DNA of 64,000 bases from Vibrio sp. JPW-9-11-11 (GCF_013369335.1 NZ_SZQJ01000004.1:124001-188000); one strand, 5' to 3'; shown: positions 43,971 to 56,873, counted from the stretch's first letter. Program-made: numbers and translations. Notes: generated by a model not told the origin, from the sequence alone.

Positions 43971-44411
43971 CTATTCAATTTCTTCAGGCTCTGATTCTTC
44001 TTCGAGTTCAAGTAAGTTAATGGCGATGGCAACAAAGTCACTGTCGGTAATGATGCCGACCAGTTCCCCCTTGTCTACCACAGGTAAACAGCCCACCTTA
44101 TGCTTTTGCATGTAAATGGCGCTTTCTTTAAGCCCCGCTTGAGGTGCGACGGTCATCACGCCGGTTTTCATCACGTCATAGAGGGGAGTGTTAAGGGTAA
44201 AAGTTTGGTTTTCTGGAATGTTTTGTAAGCTAGACTCTTGAGCGGCCAACACATCTCTTTGTGATACCACGCCAAGAAGTTGCTTGTTCGCATCAACGAT
44301 GGGGACGTGTCGAATATCGAGCGCTTCCATCATGCTTTTGGCATCGGCGAGATTGTGATAGCGAAGAAGCGTATGCGGGGTACGCGTCATCATGTCTTCT
44401 ACCTTGATCAT
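43971..44411 (-). CDS. CBS-domain pair protein
   Basis: 146 residues made of two CBS motifs (about 1-60, MMTRTPHTLLRYHNLADAKS and IRHVPIVDANKQLLGVVSQRD; and about 75-135, MTVAPQAGLKESAIYMQ and VGCLPVVDKGELVGIITDSD) and an acidic tail EEESEPEEIE. CBS pairs bind adenosyl nucleotides and act as energy or redox sensors. No catalytic domain is attached. A GGAGG site precedes the ATG. Partner unknown. Confidence 0.88.
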   Translation of the reverse strand: MIKVEDMMTRTPHTLLRYHNLADAKSMMEALDIRHVPIVDANKQLLGVVSQRDVLAAQESSLQNIPENQTFTLNTPLYDVMKTGVMTVAPQAGLKESAIYMQKHKVGCLPVVDKGELVGIITDSDFVAIAINLLELEEESEPEEIE

Positions 44412-44799
44412 GGCGGCCTCCTAGTTTTGACGAACATAGCCTCTGGTTCATGTATTGAGCATGATGGTCAACCTTGGGGGACAACCAATAGATTGCAGAG
44501 GCTCATTGGTAAATATAGTCATTTTTAACCCTCGATATTGGGAGCAGGTTGGATTTTTATCTCGAATTATCAAAAATCAGTCGTAAAATATGACCGGCTT
44601 AACGCCCATGTGCTTTGTTTGGTGTGTCCAAAAGTTGCGCCGAGCAAATTGTATCTGATTATAATAATTCGGATCTCTTTTCTTGCTATTGCCTCGCTGG
44701 GGAATATACTAGTCGGCTGCAAAAAACTCGTCGTCTGTTTGTGACAGAATCAGCTCGACTGCCATCACGACTAAGAAACCACGACTTAAGATTAGTAAC
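44412..44799 (+). promoter_or_regulatory. upstream region of queA
   Basis: A 388-bp gap between divergent genes with no convincing ORF. The best promoter is TTGCTA (44683-44688), a 16-bp spacer and TATACT (44705-44710), giving a leader of about 80 nt. An alternative -10 TATAAT at 44660-44665 has its nearest -35-like TTGCGC at 19 bp. No riboswitch-like structure is evident by eye. Confidence 0.45.
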
Positions 44800-45852
44800 A
44801 TGCAAGTATCCGATTTCCACTTTGATTTACCCGACGAGCTGATTGCTCGTTACCCTCAGCCAGAACGCACTGCCAGCCGTTTGCTTCAGATGGATGGTAA
44901 CAGCGGGGAACTGGTTGATGGCACATTTACCGATGTCCTTGACCAAGTTCAACCTGGCGATTTAGTGGTTTTCAATAATACTCGCGTGATTCCAGCGCGA
45001 CTGTTTGGCCGCAAAGCGTCGGGGGGCAAGTTAGAAGTGTTGGTTGAGCGAGTGCTAGACGATAAAAGTATTCTGGCTCACGTTCGTTGTTCCAAGTCAC
45101 CAAAGCCGGGCACTACAATTTTCGTTGGTGAAAACGACGAGTATAGTGCTGAAATGGTGGCACGACATGACGCGTTGTTTGAGTTGAAGTTCAACTCAGA
45201 ACAAAACGTTCTTTCGGTATTGGAAGAGATTGGCCATATGCCACTTCCACCGTATATCGACCGTCCAGATGAAGATTCCGATAAAGAGCGCTATCAAACG
45301 GTTTATAATCAAAAGCCGGGAGCGGTTGCGGCGCCAACAGCAGGTTTGCACTTTGACGAGCAGCTACTGGCAAAAATCCAAGCCAAAGGGGCCGAGTTTG
45401 CCTATGTGACTTTGCACGTTGGCGCGGGCACCTTTCAGCCAGTGAAAGTCGATACGATCACCGATCACCACATGCATGCAGAATATGTTGAAGTACCACA
45501 AGAAGTGGTCGATGCGATCAAAGCAACTAAGCAGCGAGGTGGTAGAATTATCGCGGTAGGCACGACGTCGGTACGCTCTTTGGAGAGTGCGGCGCAAGAC
45601 GCGATAAAAAAAGGCACAGAGTTGGTTCCTTTCTTTGGTGATACAGAAATCTTTATTTTTCCAGGTTACGACTATCAGTTAGTCGACTGTTTGATTACCA
45701 ACTTTCACTTACCAGAATCGACCCTGATTATGTTGGTGAGTGCCTTTGCTGGTTACGAAAATACCATGAATGCGTACAAACATGCTGTCGAGAACAAGTA
45801 CCGTTTCTTCTCGTATGGCGACGCCATGTTCATCAAAAAGAAAACGGTATAA
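44800..45852 (+). CDS. queA: S-adenosylmethionine:tRNA ribosyltransferase-isomerase
   Basis: Transfers and rearranges the ribosyl group of S-adenosylmethionine onto 7-aminomethyl-7-deazaguanine in tRNA, making epoxyqueuosine. 350 residues, the usual length. Family segments are seen in order: [63 protein letters not shown] and [18 protein letters not shown]. It precedes tgt, which acts one step earlier on the same tRNA base, by 142 bp. Confidence 0.95.
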   Translation: MQVSDFHFDLPDELIARYPQPERTASRLLQMDGNSGELVDGTFTDVLDQVQPGDLVVFNNTRVIPARLFGRKASGGKLEVLVERVLDDKSILAHVRCSKSPKPGTTIFVGENDEYSAEMVARHDALFELKFNSEQNVLSVLEEIGHMPLPPYIDRPDEDSDKERYQTVYNQKPGAVAAPTAGLHFDEQLLAKIQAKGAEFAYVTLHVGAGTFQPVKVDTITDHHMHAEYVEVPQEVVDAIKATKQRGGRIIAVGTTSVRSLESAAQDAIKKGTELVPFFGDTEIFIFPGYDYQLVDCLITNFHLPESTLIMLVSAFAGYENTMNAYKHAVENKYRFFSYGDAMFIKKKTV

Positions 45853-45892
45853 TTGAAAAGTTTACGAGTGCTAGCAGCAAGCTAGGAAGTAG

Positions 45893-47131
<1,239 letters not shown>

Positions 47132-47150
47132 GACATAGATTTAATGAATT

Positions 47151-47180
47151 AAAGCCTTTGGCGTTGCGCCAAAGGCTTTT
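47151..47180 (+). terminator. terminator of tgt
   Basis: A perfect 13-bp stem AAAGCCTTTGGCG / CGCCAAAGGCTTT with a 3-nt loop and a TTTTGC tail. It separates queA-tgt from yajC-secDF at least in part. Confidence 0.88.
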
Positions 47181-47305
47181 GCTAATAAAGTAGGCAAACG
47201 CAAGCTAATTTTGAGAGAGCGATCGCTATTGGTCACACTTAAGCTTGAAACTAAATCGCGAATGCCCAACTTGGATATTAATAAATAATAATAGAGGATA
47301 TTTTA

Positions 47306-47635
47306 ATGTTTATTTCTCAAGCTCATGCAGCAGCAGAAGGTGCACCAGCTGGCGGCGGTTTTGAAATGCTGATCATGCTAGGTATGTTTGCGGTGATCTT
47401 CTACTTCATGATCTACCGTCCACAAGCTAAACGCGTCAAAGAGCACAAGAGCCTAATGGCGTCGATGGGCAAAGGTGATGAAGTGCTTACTAGCGGTGGT
47501 CTAGTGGGTAAAATCACTAAGATCTCTGAAGAGAACGACTACATCTCTATCGAGCTAAACACCAATAACGAAGTTGTTATCAAGAAAGACTTTGTTACCG
47601 CAGTGCTACCAAAGGGTACGCTGAAATCTTTATAA
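47306..47635 (+). CDS. yajC: Sec translocon accessory protein YajC
   Basis: 109-residue single-span inner-membrane protein that copurifies with SecD and SecF. The membrane segment MLIMLGMFAVIFYFMIYRPQ ends in the family hallmark YRPQ and is followed by a small beta-rich cytoplasmic domain (GDEVLTSGGLVGKI). secD starts 21 bp after the stop, so the three genes form one unit. Confidence 0.95.
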   Translation: MFISQAHAAAEGAPAGGGFEMLIMLGMFAVIFYFMIYRPQAKRVKEHKSLMASMGKGDEVLTSGGLVGKITKISEENDYISIELNTNNEVVIKKDFVTAVLPKGTLKSL

Positions 47636-47656
47636 AACAGCTTAAGGATCCTCGCT

Positions 47657-49513
47657 GTGCTTAACCGCTATCCGTTGTGGAAGTATTTGATGGTGGTGTT
47701 TATCATCGCTATCGCGGCATTGTATGCACTTCCAAATATCTACGGTGAAGATCCGGCCATTCAAGTTACAGGGGCGCGTGGCGCCTCTGTAGATATGTCG
47801 ACGCTGGATTCTGTCACTCAAGCTCTTGATAAACAGGGCTTATCTCATAAATCCATTGCTTTAGAAAATGGATCCATTCTTGTTCGCTTCAATGACACTG
47901 ATACTCAAATCAGTGCGCGTGATGTCATTAGTGAAGCGATGGGTAACGATAAAATTGTTGCTCTCAACCTTGCACCGTCAACGCCAGACTGGCTTGAATC
48001 TCTTGGTGCGGCGCCTATGAAGCTTGGTCTTGACCTTCGTGGTGGTGTTCACTTCTTAATGGAAGTGGATATGGACGCCGCGATGGAGAAGCTCGTTGGA
48101 CAGCAAGAAGAAGCCTTCCGCAGTGAATTGCGTGAAGAAAAAATTCGTTATCGTGCGATTCGTCCTTCAGGCAAAGATGCGGTTGAAGTGTTGTTGCGTA
48201 ATGAAGAGCAACTTGCTGACGCTCAGCGCATTCTAGAGCAAAATCACCCTGATATGATTTTCGTTGATTCGGCTTCAGAGGGGCGTTTTGCGCTTACGGC
48301 GACCTTTACTGAGCAGCGCTTAGCTGAAATTCGCAACTACGCGGTCGAACAGAACATTACCATTCTGCGCAATCGTGTGAACGAACTGGGTGTGGCAGAA
48401 CCTCTGGTTCAACGTCAGGGCGCAAGCCGTATCGTAGTTGAGCTGCCGGGTGTTCAAGACACGGCACGTGCGAAAGAAATTCTCGGTGCAACCGCCACAC
48501 TAGAGTTCCGCGAAGTCGATTCTAAAGCTGACCTTGCCGCAGCAGCCAGTGGCCGCGCGCCAGCGGGCAGTGAAATCAAGCAAGATCGCGATGGTCGCCC
48601 AGTTGTGCTTAAGAAGCGTGTCATTCTAGGCGGTTCAAGCATCACTGATGCCAGCTCCAGTGTCGATGAGTACGGTCGCCCGCAAGTTAACATCTCACTC
48701 GATAGTGAAGGTGGTAACAAGATGTCGGCTTTCTCTCGCCAAAACATTGGTAAGCTGATGGCAACGGTGTTTGCCGAGTACAAAGACAGTGGTCGTAAAA
48801 CACCAGAAGGCCGTGTGATCCTGACTAAGCACGAAGAAGTGATCAACCAGGCAACGATTCAATCGGCGTTGGGGCGTAACTTCCGTATTACCGGGATTGA
48901 CTCTGCGGCTGAAGCGCATAATTTGGCACTTCTACTTCGTGCGGGTGCCCTAATCGCGCCGATCTCGATTGTAGAAGAACGTACGATTGGTCCTTCAATG
49001 GGTCAGCAGAATATCGATATGGGTATTCAAGCGATGATTTGGGGTATGGTAGCCGTAATGCTGTTTACTCTGATGTACTACCGTAAGTTTGGTTTGATCG
49101 CTAACGTCGCGCTAATGGCGAACCTAGTGCTCATCATCGGTGTGATGTCGATGATCCCTGGTGCCACCATGACGCTGCCAGGTATTGCCGGTATCGTGCT
49201 GACGGTCGGTATGGCGGTCGATGCTAACGTACTGATCTTCGAGCGTATCCGTGAAGAGCTTCGTGATGGTCGCAGCCCTCAGCAAGCGATTCACCAAGGT
49301 TACGCTAACGCATTCAGTACTATCGCCGATGCCAACATCACCACGCTTATTACTGCAATTATCCTATTTGCAGTGGGTACGGGGGCGATCAAAGGCTTCG
49401 CCGTGACACTGTCTATCGGTATTTTAACCTCTATGTTTACCGCTATTGTCGGAACACGTTGTATCGTGAACTTGGCATACGGTGGTAAGCGCATCAACAA
49501 ACTGTCGATCTAA
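47657..49513 (+). CDS. secD: protein translocase subunit SecD
   Basis: Proton-driven accessory subunit of the Sec translocon, 618 residues, that helps pull preproteins across the inner membrane. After TM1 (about 7-27) comes the D1 motif [15 protein letters not shown] (about 123-137) and a large periplasmic P1 domain. A five-helix RND-type bundle (about 455-610) with [20 protein letters not shown] closes it. It starts at GTG behind AAGGA. SecF follows after 14 bp. Confidence 0.96.
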   Translation: MLNRYPLWKYLMVVFIIAIAALYALPNIYGEDPAIQVTGARGASVDMSTLDSVTQALDKQGLSHKSIALENGSILVRFNDTDTQISARDVISEAMGNDKIVALNLAPSTPDWLESLGAAPMKLGLDLRGGVHFLMEVDMDAAMEKLVGQQEEAFRSELREEKIRYRAIRPSGKDAVEVLLRNEEQLADAQRILEQNHPDMIFVDSASEGRFALTATFTEQRLAEIRNYAVEQNITILRNRVNELGVAEPLVQRQGASRIVVELPGVQDTARAKEILGATATLEFREVDSKADLAAAASGRAPAGSEIKQDRDGRPVVLKKRVILGGSSITDASSSVDEYGRPQVNISLDSEGGNKMSAFSRQNIGKLMATVFAEYKDSGRKTPEGRVILTKHEEVINQATIQSALGRNFRITGIDSAAEAHNLALLLRAGALIAPISIVEERTIGPSMGQQNIDMGIQAMIWGMVAVMLFTLMYYRKFGLIANVALMANLVLIIGVMSMIPGATMTLPGIAGIVLTVGMAVDANVLIFERIREELRDGRSPQQAIHQGYANAFSTIADANITTLITAIILFAVGTGAIKGFAVTLSIGILTSMFTAIVGTRCIVNLAYGGKRINKLSI

Positions 49514-49527
49514 GGCTAGGAATTAGT

Positions 49528-50475
49528 ATGTTTCAGATTCTAAAAGCAGAAAAAACGATCGACTTTATGCGTTGGTCGAAGCTGGCATTTGTGTTCTCAA
49601 TTTTAATGATTGGTGCGTCAATCTTTACTCTATCCACTAAGTGGTTGAACTGGGGTCTAGATTTCACAGGCGGTACCTTGATTGAAGTGGGTTTTGAACA
49701 GCCAGCAAACCTTGAAGATATTCGTGGTGCACTTGAAGCCAAAGGCTTTGGCGACGCAACGGTACAGAACTTCGGTAGTGCTCGTGACGTCATGGTTCGC
49801 CTGCGTCCTCGTGATGATGTTGCTGGGGAGACCTTGGGCAACCAAATCCTCAATGCCATCAAGGATGGAACGGGTGAGAGCGTAGAGATGCGCCGGATCG
49901 AGTTCGTCGGCCCTAACGTAGGTGATGAGCTGACAGAAGCGGGCGGCCTTGCCATCTTAGTCTCGCTCATCTGTATTTTGCTCTACGTGTCAGTGCGCTT
50001 TGAGTGGCGCCTTGCTGCGGGTGCCGTATTGGCCTTGACTCACGACGTGATCATCACGCTTGGCGTGTTCTCGATGATGCAGATTGAAGTCGATCTGACT
50101 ATCGTTGCTGCTTTGCTGACGGTTGTCGGTTACTCGCTCAACGATACCATTGTTGTGTTTGACCGTATCCGTGAAAACTTCCGTAAGATGCGCAAAGGTG
50201 AACCGGCTGAGATCATGAACAGCTCAATTACTCAAACATTGAGCCGTACCTTGATTACCTCGGGCACCACCTTGTTCGTTGTGATCGCCTTGTTCACACA
50301 GGGCGGCGCCATGATTCACGGTTTTGCTACCGCGCTACTGCTCGGTATTACGGTGGGTACTTACTCGTCAATCTATGTCGCTTCGGCGCTAGCATTGAAA
50401 CTGGGGATTACCAAAGAGCACCTAATGCCACCTCAAGTAGAAAAAGAAGGTGCAGAGTTCGACGAGATGCCATAA
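49528..50475 (+). CDS. secF: protein translocase subunit SecF
   Basis: Partner of SecD, 315 residues, six membrane helices. The periplasmic-entry motif GLDFTGGTLIEVGFEQP follows TM1; VGYSLNDTIVVFDRIREN marks the conserved helix 4 region. A hairpin terminator with a GAAA loop follows 18 bp later. Confidence 0.96.
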   Translation: MFQILKAEKTIDFMRWSKLAFVFSILMIGASIFTLSTKWLNWGLDFTGGTLIEVGFEQPANLEDIRGALEAKGFGDATVQNFGSARDVMVRLRPRDDVAGETLGNQILNAIKDGTGESVEMRRIEFVGPNVGDELTEAGGLAILVSLICILLYVSVRFEWRLAAGAVLALTHDVIITLGVFSMMQIEVDLTIVAALLTVVGYSLNDTIVVFDRIRENFRKMRKGEPAEIMNSSITQTLSRTLITSGTTLFVVIALFTQGGAMIHGFATALLLGITVGTYSSIYVASALALKLGITKEHLMPPQVEKEGAEFDEMP

Positions 50476-50493
50476 GGCCGTTGAGTGATAGTG

Positions 50494-50520
50494 AAAGCCG
50501 CTGGAAACAGCGGCTTTGTT
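50494..50520 (+). terminator. terminator of the yajC-secD-secF operon
   Basis: A perfect 10-bp stem AAAGCCGCTG / CAGCGGCTTT around a GAAA tetraloop, followed by GTTGTTTGT. Confidence 0.82.
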
Positions 50521-50541
50521 GTTTGTGTGGGAGGAAATAGG

Positions 50542-51036
50542 TTGCGCTATCTTTTTGGGCTGCTGATGTTATTCAGTTCATCTCTCTCGGCTCAGAGTGT
50601 GTGGTTAGCCACTGAGCCAAGCGCGATGCGCCGCAGTATCGTGTCGAGTTGGTCTGAGTGTCCCGAGCAGCGTTGGTGCCAGGACATGGTGACTTACTAT
50701 CAAGAACTTCTTTATGCACAAGCGGAACTAACACCACATCGGCTTGAGGTTGTGCTGATTGGTGAGTTTACATCGCATCGATTATCACAGCTTCAACTTA
50801 ACTTGCGCCGTGATGGCTTCGAACTGGTTAAAGTCGAGTTTGGACAACAAGTGTTTGATGTTGCAGAGGCTTTGCAAACCATGCCAGCTGTCGAAGTGGA
50901 TAAAGCGCTGATCGTATTTATTAATCAATATCGCCAATCCACGCAGCGCGTTCTTACTTGGCATGCAAGTTTTGGTCGGGCGCTGCTGCATAGTGATGGC
51001 GAGCTAATCACACTCCAGTTTGATTATTCACAGTGA
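50542..51036 (+). CDS. small exported protein of unknown function
   Basis: 164 residues from a TTG start at 50542, with GGGAGG 7 nt upstream. The longer in-frame reading from a GTG at 50485 would run through the secF terminator hairpin and put extra residues before the signal peptide, so it is rejected. The N-terminus MRYLFGLLMLFSSSLSAQS is a clear signal peptide cleaved after SAQ or nearby. The mature part has two early cysteines (CPEQRWC) that may pair. No family recognised. It is probably periplasmic. Confidence 0.72.
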   Translation: MRYLFGLLMLFSSSLSAQSVWLATEPSAMRRSIVSSWSECPEQRWCQDMVTYYQELLYAQAELTPHRLEVVLIGEFTSHRLSQLQLNLRRDGFELVKVEFGQQVFDVAEALQTMPAVEVDKALIVFINQYRQSTQRVLTWHASFGRALLHSDGELITLQFDYSQ

Positions 51037-51133
51037 GAGCTTTTTCGCTAAATCCTGACTTTCCGGCGAGTCACACGAGACTTTATACGCCAAGTTGTTA
51101 TCATGACCAAAACACAACAATAGGAAGCCAGTT

Positions 51134-51466
51134 ATGCCTCATTTACGTTTTCGCGCTGTTGAGCCGCAAACCGTACAAACCCTATCCGCTCCTCTGATCG
51201 ACCAGCTGCAGCCACATATGGATTGCCCGCGTGAAGACTTTACGTTTGAGTATGTCTACACCACTTTTTATCACGAAGGCGAAGTCTGCGCCGCGTATCC
51301 CTTTGTTGAGGTGTTGTGGTTTGACCGTGGTCAAGAGACGCAAGATACAGTGGCGCAAATTATCACTCAGCAAGTGCGCGCTGTGATTGGTGAAGATGTC
51401 GATGTGGCGGTGATTTTTACGGCTCTGAATGCAAGCAGCTACTATGATAATGGTGAGCACTATTAA
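51134..51466 (+). CDS. DUF1904 family protein
   Basis: 110-residue protein beginning MPHLRFRAVEPQTVQTLS, with FTFEYVYTTFYHEG, PFVEVLWFDRGQETQ and an acidic end. This pattern fits the DUF1904 family, which has a tautomerase/MIF-like fold and no known reaction. The N-terminal proline after Met would be free after Met removal, as in tautomerases; whether it is catalytic is unknown. GGAAG precedes the ATG. Confidence 0.8.
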   Translation: MPHLRFRAVEPQTVQTLSAPLIDQLQPHMDCPREDFTFEYVYTTFYHEGEVCAAYPFVEVLWFDRGQETQDTVAQIITQQVRAVIGEDVDVAVIFTALNASSYYDNGEHY

Positions 51467-51507
51467 GCTTGCCTGCGGATAACGGTTAGAGTCACAAAGG
51501 AGTGGAT

Positions 51508-52371
51508 ATGGACCTGCGTAATTTTTTGACCTTGTTGGTTTCAGTTGCGCTCTGTTTGGTGACTCTTACTGCCCACGCTACACAGTGGGAACAAGTGACA
51601 CATCCTTCTCCTCACCTCCCTCAAGCGATCGGCAGCTATGCCAATGGATGTTTAACTGGTGCTGAGGCGTTGCCCCTTGAAGGCGATGGTTATCAAGTTC
51701 TGCGCCGAGAGCGCGCGCGTTATTTTGGTCACCCCAATGCGATCAGCTTTGTTCAATCACTCGCTAAGTTGGCCCACTACCAGCTCAATGTTAGTTTGTT
51801 AATTGGCGATCTCTCTCTACCGCAAGGAGGGCGTTTTTCATCTGGGCACTCTAGCCATCAGACGGGGCTTGATATTGATATCTGGCTACGCTTGGCTGAA
51901 CACCCTTTATCAGAGCAACAGTTGGCACGTCCAGAACCATTAAGCGTGGTGGATGTAGAACAATACCGGTTGCTCAACACTCGCTGGCAGTCGAGCCATT
52001 TTGAGCTGGTTAAACTGGCCGCAAGCGATGAGCAAGTCGCGCGGATATTTGTTCACCCGGTGATTAAGCAACAGTTGTGCGACAGTGAACTCAGCGGTGA
52101 CCGCGCGTGGCTACGTAAAATTCGCCCTTGGTGGGGGCACCATTATCATATGCACGTTCGTCTCAAGTGTCCGGCTAATAATTCAGCCTGTCGTCCACAA
52201 GCTGAGCCACCCGCGGGCGATGGGTGCGGATCAGAGCTCGCCAGCTGGAAGCCACAGCCTAAGCCTAGCAACCTCAAACCAGCCGCGAATCCTGCTAAAA
52301 AGCGAGTTAAAATCATGCCAAAGCAGTGCTTAGAACTGTTGCAACTTACTCAACGCTCGCCAACTCGTTAG
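51508..52371 (+). CDS. mepA: penicillin-insensitive murein endopeptidase MepA
   Basis: LAS-type zinc metallopeptidase of the periplasm, 287 residues, that cuts D-Ala-meso-DAP cross-links of peptidoglycan. Signal peptide (about 1-26, ending TAHA). Zinc ligands are in SSGHSSHQTGLDIDIWL (His and Asp) and WWGHHYHMHVRLKCP (C-terminal HxH). Six or more cysteines suggest disulfides, as in E. coli MepA. ATG 51508 is 5 nt after AAAGGAG; the GTG two codons upstream is inside that site. The tail after about 255 is Lys/Pro-rich. Confidence 0.93.
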   Translation: MDLRNFLTLLVSVALCLVTLTAHATQWEQVTHPSPHLPQAIGSYANGCLTGAEALPLEGDGYQVLRRERARYFGHPNAISFVQSLAKLAHYQLNVSLLIGDLSLPQGGRFSSGHSSHQTGLDIDIWLRLAEHPLSEQQLARPEPLSVVDVEQYRLLNTRWQSSHFELVKLAASDEQVARIFVHPVIKQQLCDSELSGDRAWLRKIRPWWGHHYHMHVRLKCPANNSACRPQAEPPAGDGCGSELASWKPQPKPSNLKPAANPAKKRVKIMPKQCLELLQLTQRSPTR

Positions 52372-52678
52372 CCTGGCAGGTTAAATTGATGTAATTTTAT
52401 TTCATTTTAAGCGAGTGGAAAGTGAGGATATTTCGAAATGGCCTTTTTTGTCGCTTATTGGCTATATTTACCGCTATTTTCTAACTTTTAGATACACTTA
52501 TCTCAATATAGATGCCTCTGCTATACGCCTTTTGAGTGTTAAAATTGATGTAAATCAATTTTCTATTTGAGCGCTCAGCGCGATACCTGTGTGAAGTAAT
52601 CCAAAGTTCGTTGTTTTACGTAATTTAATTACATCATTTACGCGCTCTCTAGAGCCCTAGAGTGTTTGAGGACGTAGC
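52372..52678 (+). promoter_or_regulatory. upstream region of cydAB with a perfect FNR box
   Basis: TTGATGTAAATCAA at 52545-52558 is an exact match to the FNR consensus TTGAT-N4-ATCAA, 121 bp before the cydA start. A half-site TTGATGTAA lies near 52386, and a GTAATTTAATTAC dyad at 52620-52632. GAGGA precedes the ATG. No gene was seen in the 307 bp. Confidence 0.75.
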
Positions 52679-54010
52679 ATGCTAGACACCCTTATCCTGT
52701 CGCGAATTCAGTTCGCGGCTAATATCAGTTTTCATATCCTTTTTCCCACCATCACCATTGCGCTCGCATGGATGTTGGTGTTTTTCAAATGGCGCTATAA
52801 CCGTTCGCAAGCTCCCGTTTGGCTAGACGTGTACTACTTTTGGGTCAAGGTGTTTGCCTTGACGTTTGCACTAGGGGTCGTGTCCGGGATCACCATGAGT
52901 TTCCAGTTTGGCACCAACTGGCCAGGGTTTATGGAGCGAGTGGGCAACGTGGCCGGGCCGTTACTCGGTTATGAGGTGATGACGGCGTTCTTTATGGAGG
53001 CGACGTTTCTTGGCGTGATGTTATTTGGCCGCGGCCGCGTGCCAGACTGGTTTCACACCCTAGCGACGGTATTGGTGGCCGTGGGAACCACTATGTCCGC
53101 TTTTTGGATCTTAGTCCTCAATAGTTGGATGCATACCCCGAGTGGGTACGAGGTTATTGACGGTATTGTGCATGTCACCAGTTGGAAAGAGGTGATCTTA
53201 AATCCTTCACTGCCGTACCGTTTCGCGCATACTTTATTGGCCTCTGCACTAACCGCGAGTTTCTTAATTGCTGGTGTCAGCGCCTATCAATCGCTCAAAC
53301 AGCCCGGCCACCGCGCTGCAAAACTTGGCCTTAAGGTCGCGCTATTTGCCGCTGCGGGTTTTATTCCGCTGCAGATTTTAGTCGGTGACTTGCACGGCTT
53401 AAATACGCTTGAACACCAACCCGCCAAAATCGCGGCGATGGAGGGGGTTTGGCAGACAGAGCAGGGCGCACCTTTACTACTATTTGCTTGGCCAAACGAA
53501 GCAACACGCAGCAACGATTTTGCTCTGGGGATCCCCAAACTGGCAAGCTTGATTTTAACCCATGATCTTGATGGTGAAATCCTCGGCCTCAATCAGTTTG
53601 CCCCTGACCATCCACCAGTGAAGCCACTGTTTTTTGGTTTTCGCATCATGGTTGGCGTGGGAGTGTTGATGTTGTTGGTCAGCTGGTTTGGTGCGTGGCG
53701 CTTTGTTCGTCGCCAATCTTTGCCTAAGCCTTATCTATACACGGTTGTCGCGATGACCTTCTCCGGTTGGCTAGCGACGCTCGCCGGCTGGTATGTGACT
53801 GAAATCGGTCGTCAACCTTGGCTGGTGAGTGGTGTACTACGCACCGTTGATGTAGTGACTCCAGTCGCCCCATCTAATGTGATGATTTCACTGACCATGT
53901 ATTTGGTTATCTACGCGGTACTGCTGGTGGCTTATATCCACACCTTGTTCTATTTGGCGCGCAAAGACGTTGCAGCTCACCAAGCGCCGGTTCAAACTCA
54001 AGAGGCATAA
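52679..54010 (+). CDS. cydA: cytochrome bd oxidase subunit I, short Q-loop type
   Basis: Quinol oxidase subunit of 443 residues that carries haems b558, b595 and d. The haem ligand His is in NISFHILFPTITI (about residue 19), and the Q-loop is short, with GRQPWLVSGVLRT near residue 378. E. coli CydA has about 522 residues with a long Q-loop, so this is the cyanide-insensitive (CioA-like) subclass. Subunit II follows after 2 bp. The FNR box upstream implies control by oxygen. Confidence 0.92.
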   Translation: MLDTLILSRIQFAANISFHILFPTITIALAWMLVFFKWRYNRSQAPVWLDVYYFWVKVFALTFALGVVSGITMSFQFGTNWPGFMERVGNVAGPLLGYEVMTAFFMEATFLGVMLFGRGRVPDWFHTLATVLVAVGTTMSAFWILVLNSWMHTPSGYEVIDGIVHVTSWKEVILNPSLPYRFAHTLLASALTASFLIAGVSAYQSLKQPGHRAAKLGLKVALFAAAGFIPLQILVGDLHGLNTLEHQPAKIAAMEGVWQTEQGAPLLLFAWPNEATRSNDFALGIPKLASLILTHDLDGEILGLNQFAPDHPPVKPLFFGFRIMVGVGVLMLLVSWFGAWRFVRRQSLPKPYLYTVVAMTFSGWLATLAGWYVTEIGRQPWLVSGVLRTVDVVTPVAPSNVMISLTMYLVIYAVLLVAYIHTLFYLARKDVAAHQAPVQTQEA

Positions 54011-54012
54011 CC

Positions 54013-55005
54013 ATGTTTGATTACCTACCAGAAATCTATTTGTTACTCCTAGGCTTTTCTGTATTCATGTATGCGGTACTGGATGGTTACGATCTCGGCG
54101 TGGGGATGCTGCTGCCGAGCAACAACGAGCAGCAACGTGACCGTATGATTGCGTCGATAGGCCCATTTTGGGATGCCAACGAAACGTGGTTGGTATTGGC
54201 GGTTGGCATCTTACTGATCGCTTTCCCCACCGCCCATAGTTTGATTTTGACTGAGCTCTATCTGCCGACAGCGCTGATGTTGATTGCGTTAATTATGCGT
54301 GGTGTGGCGTTCGACTTTCGTGCCAAAGCGGTATCGGATCATAAAGATCGCTGGGATCTCTGTTTCAAAGCCGGGTCGTTTTTGGCGTCGCTCACGCAAG
54401 GTTATATGGTTGGGCGCTATATCATGGGCTTTGAACACAGCAGCGAGGCGTATGGCTTTGCCTTGTTAAGTGCTTTATGCGTCGCAGCGGCTTACGTCTA
54501 TATTGGCGGCGCTTGGCTGGTGCTGAAAACCGAAGGTGAGTTGCAAATCCGCGCTGCGCGCTGGTCACGTCGAGCCGGTTGGCTCGCAGCATTAGGGATT
54601 TTGGTTGTGAGTCTTGTCAACCCTTGGGTCAATGAGCAGGTCGCACAGCGCTGGTTTAGTTTCCCAGAAATACTGCTGCTCGCACCTATCCCTCTGATTG
54701 TTCTCGCCACCATTTATCTCGTCGATCGTTATTTGCGTCAAGTCCCGATGATCAACGACCTCGGTGTCCGCTGGCCATTCTTTGGCGTTACTGTGATTTT
54801 TGCTCTCAGCTTCCTTGGCTTAGCGTACAGTTTTTTCCCAGAGGTGGTACCGGGCATAATGACAGCGAAAGAGGCGGCGTCTTCTTCTGCAACTTTGATG
54901 ATTGTCGGGTATGGGGTGATGATAGTGATGCCGATGATTTTGCTTTACACCTTCGCGGTGTATCGAATCTTTAAGGGGAAAGCGACGGAGTTGAGCTACA
55001 AGTAA
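54013..55005 (+). CDS. cydB: cytochrome bd oxidase subunit II
   Basis: Subunit II of the same oxidase, 330 residues and about eight to nine membrane helices. Family segments: FMYAVLDGYDLGVGMLLP (about 18-35), GPFWDANETWLVLAVG (about 50-65) and GVAFDFRAKA. No small CydX-like gene follows; the terminator begins 12 bp after the stop. Naming as cioB would also be reasonable. Confidence 0.93.
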   Translation: MFDYLPEIYLLLLGFSVFMYAVLDGYDLGVGMLLPSNNEQQRDRMIASIGPFWDANETWLVLAVGILLIAFPTAHSLILTELYLPTALMLIALIMRGVAFDFRAKAVSDHKDRWDLCFKAGSFLASLTQGYMVGRYIMGFEHSSEAYGFALLSALCVAAAYVYIGGAWLVLKTEGELQIRAARWSRRAGWLAALGILVVSLVNPWVNEQVAQRWFSFPEILLLAPIPLIVLATIYLVDRYLRQVPMINDLGVRWPFFGVTVIFALSFLGLAYSFFPEVVPGIMTAKEAASSSATLMIVGYGVMIVMPMILLYTFAVYRIFKGKATELSYK

Positions 55006-55017
55006 ACATCAGATACG

Positions 55018-55047
55018 AAAACGCCGCTCAATGATGAGCGGCGTTTT
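55018..55047. terminator. bidirectional terminator between cydB and yfhL
   Basis: A perfect 13-bp stem AAAACGCCGCTCA / TGAGCGGCGTTTT with a 4-nt loop, placed between the two convergent stop codons. Confidence 0.9.
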
Positions 55048-55052
55048 ATCTA

Positions 55053-56707
<1,655 letters not shown>

Positions 56708-56838
56708 GTGTAATTCTCTTAAATCTGATCTCAAGTCAGGCCCATTCCACCTTATGGAATAGGGGGCGCAAATTTTACGTCAAAATGTGACTTGTGACTA
56801 GGGAAAAGTCCATGACTAAGATGAGGGAATTCAAAAGC

Positions 56839-56862
56839 AGGTGCCCGACGGGTCGAGCACCT
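56839..56862 (-). terminator. probable terminator of rdgC
   Basis: On the minus strand the stem AGGTGC(T)CGAC / GTCG(G)GCACCT is followed by GCTTTTGA, 12 bp after the rdgC stop. The stem has an internal mismatch and the T-run is short. Confidence 0.6.
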
Positions 56863-56873
56863 TAAAAGAGAGG

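Noticed and set aside
44660..44665. TATAAT as the main queA promoter -10
   Set aside because: Its nearest -35-like element is 19 bp away; TTGCTA-N16-TATACT downstream is better spaced.
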